This document shows, piece by piece, positions 16,867 through 25,486 of a stretch of 41,785 nucleotides of DNA (position 1 is its first letter; each line of letters begins with the position of its first letter). The notes under the pieces were generated by a model. The model made no database searches and was not told the origin of the DNA. It saw only the letters and a list, made by a program, of their open reading frames with translations. The DNA lies in contig CALTTF010000012.1 of assembly GCA_943908385.1 (NCBI GenBank), positions 1 through 41,785 on the forward strand. The letters are read 5' to 3'. The position numbers were made by a program, and so were the translations under genes. Origin of the DNA: an uncultured Corynebacterium sp. (GTDB taxonomy: Bacteria > Actinomycetota > Actinomycetes > Mycobacteriales > Mycobacteriaceae).

Positions 16867-18996
16867 CTAGCTCTTTTCCAGGTACTCGAATTCCTCGAGA
16901 ATCTCAGTGTCGGTGACCGCACGCGCCAGCTCAGGATCGGTGGCGACCACTGCTTCGGCGTCGTCGTAGGCACGCTGGATGATCTCGTAATCCTCGACGA
17001 GGTTGAGCAGCTTCAACTGGCGCTCGTTGCCGGACTGGTGGGTGCCCAGCACGTCGCCTTCCTGGCGGTTCTGCAGGTCGAGTTCGGCGAGCTGGAAGCC
17101 GTCGGAGATATCGGCGATCTGACGAACGCGCTCGAACTGCGGAGTGTCCGCTTCAGCGAAGGTGTGGAACAGGCACAAAGACTGGTGGCCGCCGCGGCCC
17201 ACACGGCCGCGCAGCTGGTGCAGCTGGGAGACACCGAAATGCTCCGATTCGCGCACCATCATCACGGTGGCGTTGGGTACGTCGACGCCGACCTCGATCA
17301 CGGTCGTGGAGATCAGCACGTCGATATCGCCGGCAGCGAAGGCGGACATGACCTCGTCCTTCTCCTCGCTTTTCATTCGGCCGTGGAGGACGCCGATTCT
17401 CATGCCCCGAAAGTGGGTCCGACCGAGCAAATGGGCGATCTCGTGGACGCCGCCGGGGCCGTCGATACGCGGGCAGACGATGTACGCCTGGTGCCCGTCG
17501 GCGACTTCCTCCTTGATTTTCTGCCATGCGCGTTCAATCCACGTGTCCATGAATTCGGGCACGATCGAGGACTGGATCGGCTTGCGGCCGCCGGGCAGTT
17601 CACGCAGCGTGGACACTGCCAGGTCGCCGAAGACGGTGATGGCGATCGTGCGCGGAATCGGCGTCGCGGTCATGACCAGCAGGTGCGGCGTGGTCTCCCC
17701 CGCTTTATCGCGCAGGCGGTCGCGCTGCTCGACGCCGAAGCGGTGCTGCTCGTCGACGACGACGAATCCGAGCTTGAAGAAGTCCACGTTGTCCTGGATG
17801 ATCGCGTGCGTTCCCACGACGATGTCGGCGTCTCCGTTCATGATGGCCAGCAACGCTTCCTGTTTCTGCACCGTCGACATGGATCCGGTCAACGCGACGA
17901 CGCGGGCGTGCACGCCGGTGCGCATGAGCGTTTTGCGCAGTGATTTCTCGTGCTGGAGCGTGAGCACCTCTGTCGGGGCCAACAGCGCGCACTGCATGCC
18001 GTTATCGACTGCCTGGAGCATCGCGGCGAGCGCGACGATGGTCTTGCCAGAGCCGACCTCGCCCTGCAGCAGCCGGCTCATCGGCGTGGTGCTGTCGAGG
18101 TCCGCGGAGATCTCGTCGAACACCTGCTTTTGTCCGTCGGTGAACGCGAACGGGAGGTTGCTAAGCATCTGCTGTTGCGAGGCCCCGTCCACGCGCGGCA
18201 TGGCCGTTGCCGTGCGGTGGCTGGAATCCGCGCGGCGCAGAGCCATGATGAGCGCGACGCGCAGGGCCTCGTTGTATTTCAGTCTTTCGCGGGCGGCGTC
18301 TGGGCCCGCGGATCCGGGATTGTGGATTTGGCGGATCGCCTCGTCGAGCGAAATGAAGCCGTCCGGAGTGAAGCCGAGCGGTTCTGCGACGGGCGGCAGC
18401 GTGTCCAGAACAGCATTGACCGCGCCCATGATCGTCCACGTGGACAAGTTCTTCGTCGACTTGTAGACGGGCAGCCACTCACGGCCTTTGAGAATCTCGT
18501 CCGGGTCGCCGAAGACGGCCAACTGCTTCATCGAGCCAGTCGCCCCGCCCTTCGGCGACGGCGTCTCCCCCACGCCTTCGCGGAATTTCGGAGCATCCAG
18601 GATGAGGAAGTCCGGGTGCTGGAGTTGCGGCTGGCCGTTGAAATAGCTCAGCTTGCCGGTGAACATCGCGCGCACACCGCCGAACAGGACGCGCGGGGCG
18701 TAGCGCACGCTGAAAAACGTGGCGTGAATCGTGTCGAAGCCGTCGGAGATCTCCACTTTGAAGATCGGCTTCTTTCCGCGGATCGTCCGCGTGGACATGA
18801 CGGTGCCGATGAAGGTGATCCGGTCGTCGGGCAGCGCCCCCTCCAGGGCACTGCCGTTGCCGTAGCGCAGGTACTTGCGCGGATAATGCTCGAGCAGGCC
18901 CTCAGCTGTCTCGATCCCGAAGGCTTTCGCGATCGCGCGGGCGGGGCGCGTGGGAATGATCAGGTTCAGCGGCGTGGTGTAGTCGATCCCCAGCAC
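16867..18996 (-). CDS. recG: ATP-dependent DNA helicase RecG
   Basis: RecG remodels stalled replication forks and Holliday junctions. The 709-residue protein has an N-terminal OB-fold wedge domain and a C-terminal superfamily 2 motor: Walker A GEVGSGKTIVAL, DEQH box VVDEQHRFGVEQR, motif III VMTATPIPRT, and the late VIEVGVDVPNAT and QLRGRVGRG motifs. The start is a GTG at 18994-18996 that lies 3 nt after the stop of the FakA-like gene, with GGTGGA upstream inside that gene's end. Confidence 0.96.
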   Translation of the reverse strand: MLGIDYTTPLNLIIPTRPARAIAKAFGIETAEGLLEHYPRKYLRYGNGSALEGALPDDRITFIGTVMSTRTIRGKKPIFKVEISDGFDTIHATFFSVRYAPRVLFGGVRAMFTGKLSYFNGQPQLQHPDFLILDAPKFREGVGETPSPKGGATGSMKQLAVFGDPDEILKGREWLPVYKSTKNLSTWTIMGAVNAVLDTLPPVAEPLGFTPDGFISLDEAIRQIHNPGSAGPDAARERLKYNEALRVALIMALRRADSSHRTATAMPRVDGASQQQMLSNLPFAFTDGQKQVFDEISADLDSTTPMSRLLQGEVGSGKTIVALAAMLQAVDNGMQCALLAPTEVLTLQHEKSLRKTLMRTGVHARVVALTGSMSTVQKQEALLAIMNGDADIVVGTHAIIQDNVDFFKLGFVVVDEQHRFGVEQRDRLRDKAGETTPHLLVMTATPIPRTIAITVFGDLAVSTLRELPGGRKPIQSSIVPEFMDTWIERAWQKIKEEVADGHQAYIVCPRIDGPGGVHEIAHLLGRTHFRGMRIGVLHGRMKSEEKDEVMSAFAAGDIDVLISTTVIEVGVDVPNATVMMVRESEHFGVSQLHQLRGRVGRGGHQSLCLFHTFAEADTPQFERVRQIADISDGFQLAELDLQNRQEGDVLGTHQSGNERQLKLLNLVEDYEIIQRAYDDAEAVVATDPELARAVTDTEILEEFEYLEKS

Positions 18997-18999
18997 GGC

Positions 19000-20562
19000 T
19001 TATTCCACCCCGATTTGGCCGAGCGTGCCTAACCCGTCGGCCGGGTACACGAGGACTTCCGCGTCGAGCGCGTCCTCAAGCACATCGGCGTCCAGCTCCG
19101 CGGACAAGGCCGGTTCCAGGAGCAGAGTGACCAGTTCGCCGCCGGATTCCAGCATTGCGCGGCACGCCTTATCGACGGCGCGTGGCACCGTCTCCTCCTC
19201 CGCCAGCACCCCGTCAACGGGCGCGACGACCGTGATCTTTCCTCCCGCGGTGCCCACGATGTCGGCGGCACGCATGTCGTCGGCGGCCTCGTCCATGTGC
19301 GCGGCAGCTGCTTCAAGCGGCAGACGCGGATCGTGCACCGCGAGAGCCGCAATGCCCCCGACGAGCCGCGTGGTGGACAGCACGGCGACCCGTGCCCCTG
19401 CGTCCTGCACTGCCCCGGCGATCTGCTCCAGCTCCGCTGGCCCGGCGAGCCCGTTCGGCAGGACGACGAGCTCGCTCGCGCCGGCGCCGGCGATCGTGGA
19501 CCGGATCTCATCTTTGAGTCCGTCGTCTGGGGTGACCGGCACCGCGCCAGCTTGGCGGTAGAGCTCCGCGACCGAACCCTGCGGCGTCAGCGCGATGATG
19601 AGGCGGTTGCTCGAAGGCGTCTCCTCCGCAGGCGCGGGATCCGGCAGGATCTCGAGGCACAGGTCGGAGACAGATCCGAGTTCATAGGCGTGCTCGATCA
19701 CGGCGCCAGCGTCCACGGAGTGGATGTGGACTTTCGCTTCCGTGTCGGATGCGCGAGCGATCACGAGGCTGGTTCCCATTGCCGCGAGAGCGGTCTGCAG
19801 CTCGTCGACGGGGCCAGTGAAGTAGAACATGACCTCCAGCCAGCCGGTGCGGCCGTGCGATTCGGCGGTCGAGTCATCGGCGAAGACCAGTTCTGTGTGC
19901 TCGGAAGAGCCGTCCTGCCCGGCGGCAGCCGCGGGGGCGCCGGCCACCTCGTCGCGCAGCGCCGTGAGCAGCAGCACGAGTCCGCGGCCGCCCGCGTCGA
20001 CAACTCCGGCCTGGCGCAGCTCGGCGAGCTGGGACGGAGTCTGTTCGAGAGCATTTTCCGCCGCGTCGACGGCCGCCGAGGTCACGGTGGTCAGCGCCTG
20101 GTCGCCGGATGCGTCCAATGCACCGCGACCGGCTTCGGCGGCCTGGCGCAGCACTGTGACGATCGTGCCCTCCACCGGATCGTTGATGGCGCGCTCGACG
20201 TAGCTGACGGCGTTGGTGAGAGCATCGGCAACGCTCGCGCCGTCGAGATCGCCTTCGGCCGCGGCTTGCGCGACGCCGCGCAGTACCTGGGAGAGCACCA
20301 CCCCCGAATTGCCGCGGGCGCCCTTGATGCTGCCCACCGCCAAGGCAGAGGCGATGTCGGAGCAGCTCGCCTGTGCGTCAAGTGTCTCGGCTTGTTCGAC
20401 TGCGGCCGACATGGTGTGGGCCATATTCGAGCCGGTGTCCGAATCCGGCACCGGGAAGACGTTGAGGCTGTTGATCTCCTCGCGGTGCGCCTCCAACAGC
20501 TGCGCGGTACGGCGCGCCCACGACATCAGTCGGGCACCATCGATCACCGCGGGATTAGTCAT
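19000..20562 (-). CDS. DAK2-domain protein, FakA/YloV-like
   Basis: The 520-residue protein has an N-terminal DhaL-type kinase domain (about 1-200) with the phosphate and metal-binding stretch NVFPVPDSDTGSNMAHTM and GARGNSGVVLSQ, matching the fatty acid kinase FakA/YloV family. The C-terminal half matches the FakA regulatory region that works with a DegV-type (FakB) fatty-acid-binding partner; no FakB is seen here. Known members phosphorylate exogenous fatty acids, but actinobacterial versions are not well characterised. rpmB, often found next to it in mycobacteria, is absent. The stop is 3 nt upstream of recG. Confidence 0.82.
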   Translation of the reverse strand: MTNPAVIDGARLMSWARRTAQLLEAHREEINSLNVFPVPDSDTGSNMAHTMSAAVEQAETLDAQASCSDIASALAVGSIKGARGNSGVVLSQVLRGVAQAAAEGDLDGASVADALTNAVSYVERAINDPVEGTIVTVLRQAAEAGRGALDASGDQALTTVTSAAVDAAENALEQTPSQLAELRQAGVVDAGGRGLVLLLTALRDEVAGAPAAAAGQDGSSEHTELVFADDSTAESHGRTGWLEVMFYFTGPVDELQTALAAMGTSLVIARASDTEAKVHIHSVDAGAVIEHAYELGSVSDLCLEILPDPAPAEETPSSNRLIIALTPQGSVAELYRQAGAVPVTPDDGLKDEIRSTIAGAGASELVVLPNGLAGPAELEQIAGAVQDAGARVAVLSTTRLVGGIAALAVHDPRLPLEAAAAHMDEAADDMRAADIVGTAGGKITVVAPVDGVLAEEETVPRAVDKACRAMLESGGELVTLLLEPALSAELDADVLEDALDAEVLVYPADGLGTLGQIGVE

Positions 20563-20573
20563 GGGGCCTTACT

Positions 20574-21218
20574 TTACAGTGCCCAGTCCACACCGTCCGC
20601 GCCCTGCGCACGCAGCGCTTCATTGGCGCGGGAGAACGGGCGGGAACCGAAGAATCCGCGACGGGCGGACAGGGGCGACGGGTGGGCCGATTCAATGCAC
20701 GGAGTGTCGCCGAGAAAGCGCTTCGCGGTCTGCGCGTCCCTGCCCCACAGGATGGCCACCAGCGGAGTGCCGCGCTCAGCGAGGGCCCGGATCGCGGTCT
20801 CCGTGACCTGCTCCCAGCCCTTGCCCCGGTGCGAGCCGGGCTGGCCTGGAGCGACCGTGAGCACACGGTTCAGCAACAAGATGCCCTGGCTCGCCCAAGA
20901 CGACAGGTCGCCGTCGCGGCGCGGCGGAATGCCGAGGTCGTCCTGGAGCTCCGAGTAGATATTCACCAGGGAGCGAGGCGGGGCGACGCCAGGTTGCGTC
21001 GAGAAGCTCAAGCCCATCGGGTGGCCCGGCGTCGGGTACGGATCCTGGCCGACGATGAGCACGCGGACATCGTCGAACGGATCCTGAAACGCGCGGAGAA
21101 TGTCGTTGCCCGCCGGCAAGTACGCCGGTTGCGCGCGCAGGAAATCGCCGAGCTGGTGGATCTGGTCTTCCACGGGTGCCAGCGGGGCTTCCCAGGACGG
21201 GTGCACGGGCAGGCTCAT
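20574..21218 (-). CDS. ung: Uracil-DNA glycosylase (family 1)
   Basis: Ung removes uracil from DNA, starting base excision repair. The 214-residue protein has the catalytic water-activating motif GQDPYP with PTPGHPMGLSFS after it, LLLNRVLTV, and the DNA-intercalating HPSPLSA motif. I place the start at 21216-21218 (MSLPVHPSWEAPL): it gives an ATGA overlap with thiL and a GGGAG site 9 nt upstream, whereas the ATG five codons earlier has no ribosome binding site. Confidence 0.96.
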   Translation of the reverse strand: MSLPVHPSWEAPLAPVEDQIHQLGDFLRAQPAYLPAGNDILRAFQDPFDDVRVLIVGQDPYPTPGHPMGLSFSTQPGVAPPRSLVNIYSELQDDLGIPPRRDGDLSSWASQGILLLNRVLTVAPGQPGSHRGKGWEQVTETAIRALAERGTPLVAILWGRDAQTAKRFLGDTPCIESAHPSPLSARRGFFGSRPFSRANEALRAQGADGVDWAL

Positions 21219-22195
21219 GCGAAGCTCTCCCATCCGCCGCCGTAGGTGGTGGCCTCGCCGTCGATGGTCACGACGGGTTCTTCATCGGTGCCCGGCTTAG
21301 CCGTGCTGCCGATGGTGCGGAAGCCGACCGGGGCATCGCCGCTGATCGTGCCCAGCAGGGTGTGGTCCTCCCCGCCTTCGCACACCCACTGCCACGGGTC
21401 GTGGTCCAGGAACTCGCCGGCGGCGCGCAGCAGATCGTCGGGCGCGATCGTGGACGAGTCGATGTCCAAGTTCACGCCGGAACGCAGCGCCAGCAACTTC
21501 AGGTCGTGGAGCAGGCCGTCGGAATTGTCCGTCATGCTCGTCGCTCCGGCGGACCGCGCGATGACTCCGCTGCCCGGTGTGATCGCCGGCGCCTGGTACG
21601 CCTCCACCAGCGGGGTGAATTCCTCCGGGATCTCGCGGCCGGATTCGAGCAGCGCCAAGCCTGCGGCCGAGTACCCGATGCGGCCGTGTGCGACGAGGTT
21701 CTGGCTCCCGCGTGCGCCGTCGAGCGTGAGCGCCCAACGGTTGCCGCCGAGCGAGCCAATTGCCGTGACCGACATGACCAGGCTATCGCCGGAGGTCACG
21801 TCGCCGCCGACGAGTTCCGCGGCGTATGTACCAACCTCGTCGCCAATGCCGCGGGCGAGCTCAGTGACAACAGCCACGGGCAGGTCCTTCGGCGCGGATA
21901 GTGACAGCAATGCTGCGACCGGGCGTGCGCCCATTGCCTCGATATCGGCGAAATTCTGCACGATCGCTTTGCGCCCCACCTGCCGCGGCGTGGTCACATC
22001 CCACCGGAAGTGCCGGCCCTCCACCAGCATGTCGGTGGTGGCCACGACCCGCGAATTCGGCGACGAGCGGTGCAGCACCGCCGCGTCGTCACCGTTGATG
22101 GACGACGGCGTGACATCGACGATGGACTGAATGACGGCGCGCTCACCGACATCCCCGAGCGTGGGGCCTTCAGTGGGGAAACCAGTCTGGATCAC
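21215..22195 (-). CDS. thiL: Thiamine-monophosphate kinase
   Basis: ThiL phosphorylates thiamine monophosphate to thiamine diphosphate, the active cofactor. The 326-residue protein has the Mg-ATP-binding motifs of the PurM/ThiL fold: INGDDAAVL, VVATTDMLVEGRHF, ELVGGDVTSGD, and SMTDNSDGLLHDLKLLA. It ends in a GGEDHTLLGT segment. The start is a GTG at 22193-22195. It heads the minus-strand run thiL-ung-fakA-recG and is divergent from the DUF3515 gene 80 nt away. No TPP riboswitch is seen upstream. Confidence 0.95.
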   Translation of the reverse strand: MIQTGFPTEGPTLGDVGERAVIQSIVDVTPSSINGDDAAVLHRSSPNSRVVATTDMLVEGRHFRWDVTTPRQVGRKAIVQNFADIEAMGARPVAALLSLSAPKDLPVAVVTELARGIGDEVGTYAAELVGGDVTSGDSLVMSVTAIGSLGGNRWALTLDGARGSQNLVAHGRIGYSAAGLALLESGREIPEEFTPLVEAYQAPAITPGSGVIARSAGATSMTDNSDGLLHDLKLLALRSGVNLDIDSSTIAPDDLLRAAGEFLDHDPWQWVCEGGEDHTLLGTISGDAPVGFRTIGSTAKPGTDEEPVVTIDGEATTYGGGWESFA

Positions 22196-22261
22196 GGTCT
22201 GCGAGCACCTTTCTGTCCTTCAACCGCCTGATGCGTGGGTCCGTCTGGTGCGGGCCCCTAA

Positions 22262-22267
22262 TACAAT
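22262..22267 (+). promoter_or_regulatory. -10 box of a leaderless DUF3515 transcript
   Basis: TACAAT (22262-22267) lies 8 nt before the ATG at 22276, which itself has no Shine-Dalgarno sequence. A -35 box is not clear. Confidence 0.5.
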
Positions 22268-22275
22268 GAGCCGCT

Positions 22276-23274
22276 ATGACCACCAGCGTGACGCCACCGG
22301 ACCAGCCCGCAGACCACAGCGACCAGGAACACGGCGCCGTTATGCGCCGCCCGCTGATCCTGCTCAGCCTCGGGCTCGCCCTGTTGCTCGTCGCCGGCGT
22401 GCTGGTCGGCTCCAAGCTGTACCTGAAGCAGCTTAACAACCAGCCGGTGGCCTTGACGGAGTTGCCGTCGCCGGAGGCCGATTCCCCCGAATGTGCCTCC
22501 TTGGTCGATGCGCTGCCTGAGACGCTGGCCGGCCACAAGCGCGCCAGGCTGGCGGATCCGGCCCCGGCGGGCGCCGCGGCGTGGCAAACCTCCTCCGCTG
22601 AGCGCGTGACGCTTCGCTGCGGTGTGGACGCTTCTCTCCAGTTCACCGAGCTCACCCCCACAGAAGAAATCGGCGGCGCGGAGTGGATGAAGGTCACCGA
22701 CTCGACCCCGGGATCGAATCTGACCACGTGGTTCACAGTGGACCGCTCCCCTGTCGTCGCTGTCACCGCTGACGGCGCTGCACTCGGCAACGGCGGCGAT
22801 TCGCAACCGGTGGCGGACCTGGATCTGAGTTCCCTGCCGGAAACAGAGCCCGCGCCGGGGAAGGCGCCGTTGGCGGAGCTGGAGACGTCGATAAGCGAAG
22901 ACTCCGACGAAGTCTGCCGTGAGCTGATCGCCGCGTTGCCCGACGAACTCGCTGACGGCTATGCGCGCCTGGATGTCTCCGGCGTGGACGGGCTCGGCGA
23001 GAATGCCGCCGCGTGGGGCGCGGACGGGCTGGAGCCTGTGGTGCTGAAATGCGGTGTCGCTGCGCCGCCGAGCTACGAGGCGGGCGCGCAGCTGACGCAG
23101 ATCAACGATGTGCCGTGGTTCGAGGAGACCGGGCACGACGGCGCGTCGCAGGCGACCGTGCTGTACGCGCTGGGACGAGCAACGGACATCGCTGTGTCGC
23201 TGCCGGTGGGCGCGGGCGAGGGCGCTCTGACGAAGCTCTCCGACGCTATTTCGCAGAGCGTTCCAGCGCAGTAG
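22276..23274 (+). CDS. DUF3515-family membrane-anchored protein with tandem duplication
   Basis: The 332-residue protein has one N-terminal membrane helix (about residues 24-45, RRPLILLSLGLALLLVAGVL) and an extracytoplasmic part. That part contains two related units: ECASLVDALPETLAGHKRAR to the WFTVDRSPVVAVTADG segment (about 75-175), and VCRELIAALPDELADGYARL to ALGRATDIAVSLPVGAG (about 214-320). Each has a Cys near its start, ALP(E/D)xLA, AAW, and a V(T/L)L(R/K)CGV core. DUF3515 is an actinobacterial family of unknown function, found next to ddl. The last 29 bases overlap the convergent ddl gene. Confidence 0.85.
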   Translation: MTTSVTPPDQPADHSDQEHGAVMRRPLILLSLGLALLLVAGVLVGSKLYLKQLNNQPVALTELPSPEADSPECASLVDALPETLAGHKRARLADPAPAGAAAWQTSSAERVTLRCGVDASLQFTELTPTEEIGGAEWMKVTDSTPGSNLTTWFTVDRSPVVAVTADGAALGNGGDSQPVADLDLSSLPETEPAPGKAPLAELETSISEDSDEVCRELIAALPDELADGYARLDVSGVDGLGENAAAWGADGLEPVVLKCGVAAPPSYEAGAQLTQINDVPWFEETGHDGASQATVLYALGRATDIAVSLPVGAGEGALTKLSDAISQSVPAQ

Positions 23275-24310
23275 CGATCAGCGTTTCCAGCAGCTCGCCG
23301 TAGGTCATGCCGGCGGCGAGGAAGACCTGCGGGTACATCGAGATCGACGTGAAGCCCGGCATGGTGTTGACCTCGTTGAGCATGGGCCCGGATTCGGTGA
23401 CGAAGAAGTCGACGCGGGCCAGGCCCTCGCAGCTCAGCGCGCGGAACGTGGTGAGCGCGAGCTCGGCGAGCTGCTTGTTGAGCTCCTCACCGTAGCCTGC
23501 GGGAATGGTCGCGGTGACGACGTTGTCGAGGTATTTCGTCTCGAAGCCGTAGAAGCCCTCGTCCGAATCGGCGGTGCCGTTGAGCTTGGCGGGCGGGGAT
23601 GCGACGAGCTCGCCGTCCGGGCGCTCGAGCACGCCGACTTCCACCTCGTCGCCGACGAGCTCGGCTTCGATGATGACCTTGGTGTCGTATTCGCGCGCGG
23701 CGCGCACGGCGCTGTCGAGGTCGTCCCACGCCGCGACCTTGGTGATGCCGATCGACGATCCCCCGCGGGCCGGCTTCACGAAGACCGGGAGGCCCAAATA
23801 CTCGCGCACTGTCTCATCCACGTCGGCGGTGGTCTTCCCTTCGTGGAGAATGAACTCGCGAGTGACAGGCACGCCCGCGGAACGCGCGATGGTCTTGGTG
23901 AACTCCTTGTCCATGGAGCACGCGGAGGCCAGCACGCCCGGGCCGACGTACGGAACTCCCGCGAGGTCGAGCAAGCCCTGGATCGTCCCGTCTTCGCCAT
24001 AGGTGCCGTGCAGCACTGGGAAGACTGCGTCGACGGTGGCCAGCACCTCGCCCGTATTCGGGTCGTAGAACTCGCCACGGCGGGCCGGGTTCACGGACAG
24101 GGCGACCTCGCGCCCGCCCTCGACGGTGGGCAGCTGCGAGCCGCCGACTGGGTCGGTCGAGCCAGCCACCCACGTGCCGTCCTTGGTGATGCCCACCGGG
24201 AAAATCTCGTATTTCTCCGCCGGAAGCTCAGCCATGATGGCGCCGGCGGAAATGCAGGAAATGGAATGCTCGGAGGACATTCCACCGTAAATGACGGCGA
24301 GTGTGATCAT
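23246..24310 (-). CDS. ddl: D-alanine--D-alanine ligase
   Basis: Ddl joins two D-alanines with ATP for the peptidoglycan stem peptide. The 354-residue protein starts MITLAVIYGGMSSEHSISCI, an expected Ddl N-terminus with the conserved Glu-His-Ser. It then has LHGTYGEDGTIQGLL, the ATP-grasp segment VFVKPARGGSSIGITK, and the metal-binding end VDFFVTESGPMLNEVNTMPG. The longer open frame upstream runs into the gpsA end and is not used. It lies 20 nt after gpsA and probably shares its transcript. Confidence 0.96.
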   Translation of the reverse strand: MITLAVIYGGMSSEHSISCISAGAIMAELPAEKYEIFPVGITKDGTWVAGSTDPVGGSQLPTVEGGREVALSVNPARRGEFYDPNTGEVLATVDAVFPVLHGTYGEDGTIQGLLDLAGVPYVGPGVLASACSMDKEFTKTIARSAGVPVTREFILHEGKTTADVDETVREYLGLPVFVKPARGGSSIGITKVAAWDDLDSAVRAAREYDTKVIIEAELVGDEVEVGVLERPDGELVASPPAKLNGTADSDEGFYGFETKYLDNVVTATIPAGYGEELNKQLAELALTTFRALSCEGLARVDFFVTESGPMLNEVNTMPGFTSISMYPQVFLAAGMTYGELLETLIATALERSAK

Positions 24311-24330
24311 GCTGACCACACTACAAGCCG

Positions 24331-25329
24331 CTACTCCGATTTCTTGGAGCGCCCCATCAGCGCGGCGATCATGTCGTCGACGCGCAGATCCTTGTGGCAC
24401 ACGGAGAACACGGCCTCCGTCAGCGGCATGTCCACGCCGTTGTCGAGGGCGAGCTCGTAGATGCTCTGCGAGCTGGTCACGCCCTCCGCCACCTGGCCGT
24501 TGGTGGCCTTGCGCGCCTCATCCAGCGTCATGCCGCGGCCGAGGCGTTCGCCGAAGGTGCGGTTGCGCGACAGCTTCGAGCCGCAGGTGGCCACCAGGTC
24601 GCCCAAGCCCGCCAGGCCGGCGAAGGTGCGCTGGTCCGCGCCGAGCTGCATACCCAAGCGCGTGATCTCGGCCAGTCCGCGGGTGATCAACGTGGCCTGG
24701 GTGTTCTCCCCCATCTCCTTGCCGGCGGCCATGCCGCAGGCCAAAGCGATGACGTTCTTGCAGGCGCCGCCGATCTCGCAGCCGACGACATCGACATTGG
24801 TGTACGGGCGCACATAGGAGGTTGCGCAGGCCGCCTGGACGAGCTTCGCGCGATTGAGGTCCGAGCACGCGATGACGGTGGCGGCGGGCTGCTCGTCGGC
24901 GACCTCGCGGGCCAGGTTCGGGCCGGTCAGCACAGCAATGCGGGATTCATCGATGCCGGTCACCTCGGCGATGACCTCGCTCATGCGCTTGTACGTGCCC
25001 GCCTCGATGCCCTTGGAAATGGACACCACGGTGGATTCGCTGGGAATGTGCGGCGCCCAGGCCGCGAGGTTCTCGCGCATCGTCTGGCTGGGCACGGCGG
25101 GAACGACGATCTGCGCGTTCTCGATCGCCGACGCGGCGTCGTCGGTCGCCTCGATCGCCTCCGGAAGTGTGATTCCGTCGAGGTAGTCCGCGTTCACCCG
25201 CGTGGTCTGAATCGCGTTCGCCAGCTCCGTGCGGCGCGCCCAGAGGCTGACGGAATTGCCGGCGTCGGCGAAGACTTTCGCCAGCGACGTGCCCCACGAA
25301 CCAGCGCCGAGGACCGCGACCTTGACCAT
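24331..25329 (-). CDS. gpsA: Glycerol-3-phosphate dehydrogenase [NAD(P)+]
   Basis: GpsA reduces dihydroxyacetone phosphate to glycerol-3-phosphate for phospholipid synthesis. The 332-residue protein has the N-terminal Rossmann motif VAVLGAGSWGTSLAKVFADA and the core GCEIGGACKNVIALACGMA with the catalytic lysine, then GLAGLGDLVATC and SRNRTFGERLGRG. AAAGGTGG lies 8 nt before the ATG. It is followed by ddl and is divergent from mutT1. Confidence 0.97.
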   Translation of the reverse strand: MVKVAVLGAGSWGTSLAKVFADAGNSVSLWARRTELANAIQTTRVNADYLDGITLPEAIEATDDAASAIENAQIVVPAVPSQTMRENLAAWAPHIPSESTVVSISKGIEAGTYKRMSEVIAEVTGIDESRIAVLTGPNLAREVADEQPAATVIACSDLNRAKLVQAACATSYVRPYTNVDVVGCEIGGACKNVIALACGMAAGKEMGENTQATLITRGLAEITRLGMQLGADQRTFAGLAGLGDLVATCGSKLSRNRTFGERLGRGMTLDEARKATNGQVAEGVTSSQSIYELALDNGVDMPLTEAVFSVCHKDLRVDDMIAALMGRSKKSE

Positions 25330-25486
25330 TCGCGCGCCACCTTTCTTTCCAGCTTTTCGACGGCACCGCCCAGCAGCCCCCGCATCGCGCGGACCCTAGC
25401 GGTTTTGTGCCCGTGCCAGTGTAGAGCACCACCAAAGCAAATTCAGGGTTATGCACGCCCGCCCCAGATGCGGGAGAATGTTCAGC

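Noticed and set aside
22196..22275. TPP riboswitch upstream of thiL
   Set aside because: The region is only 80 bases, shared with a divergent promoter, and lacks the conserved thi-box segments.
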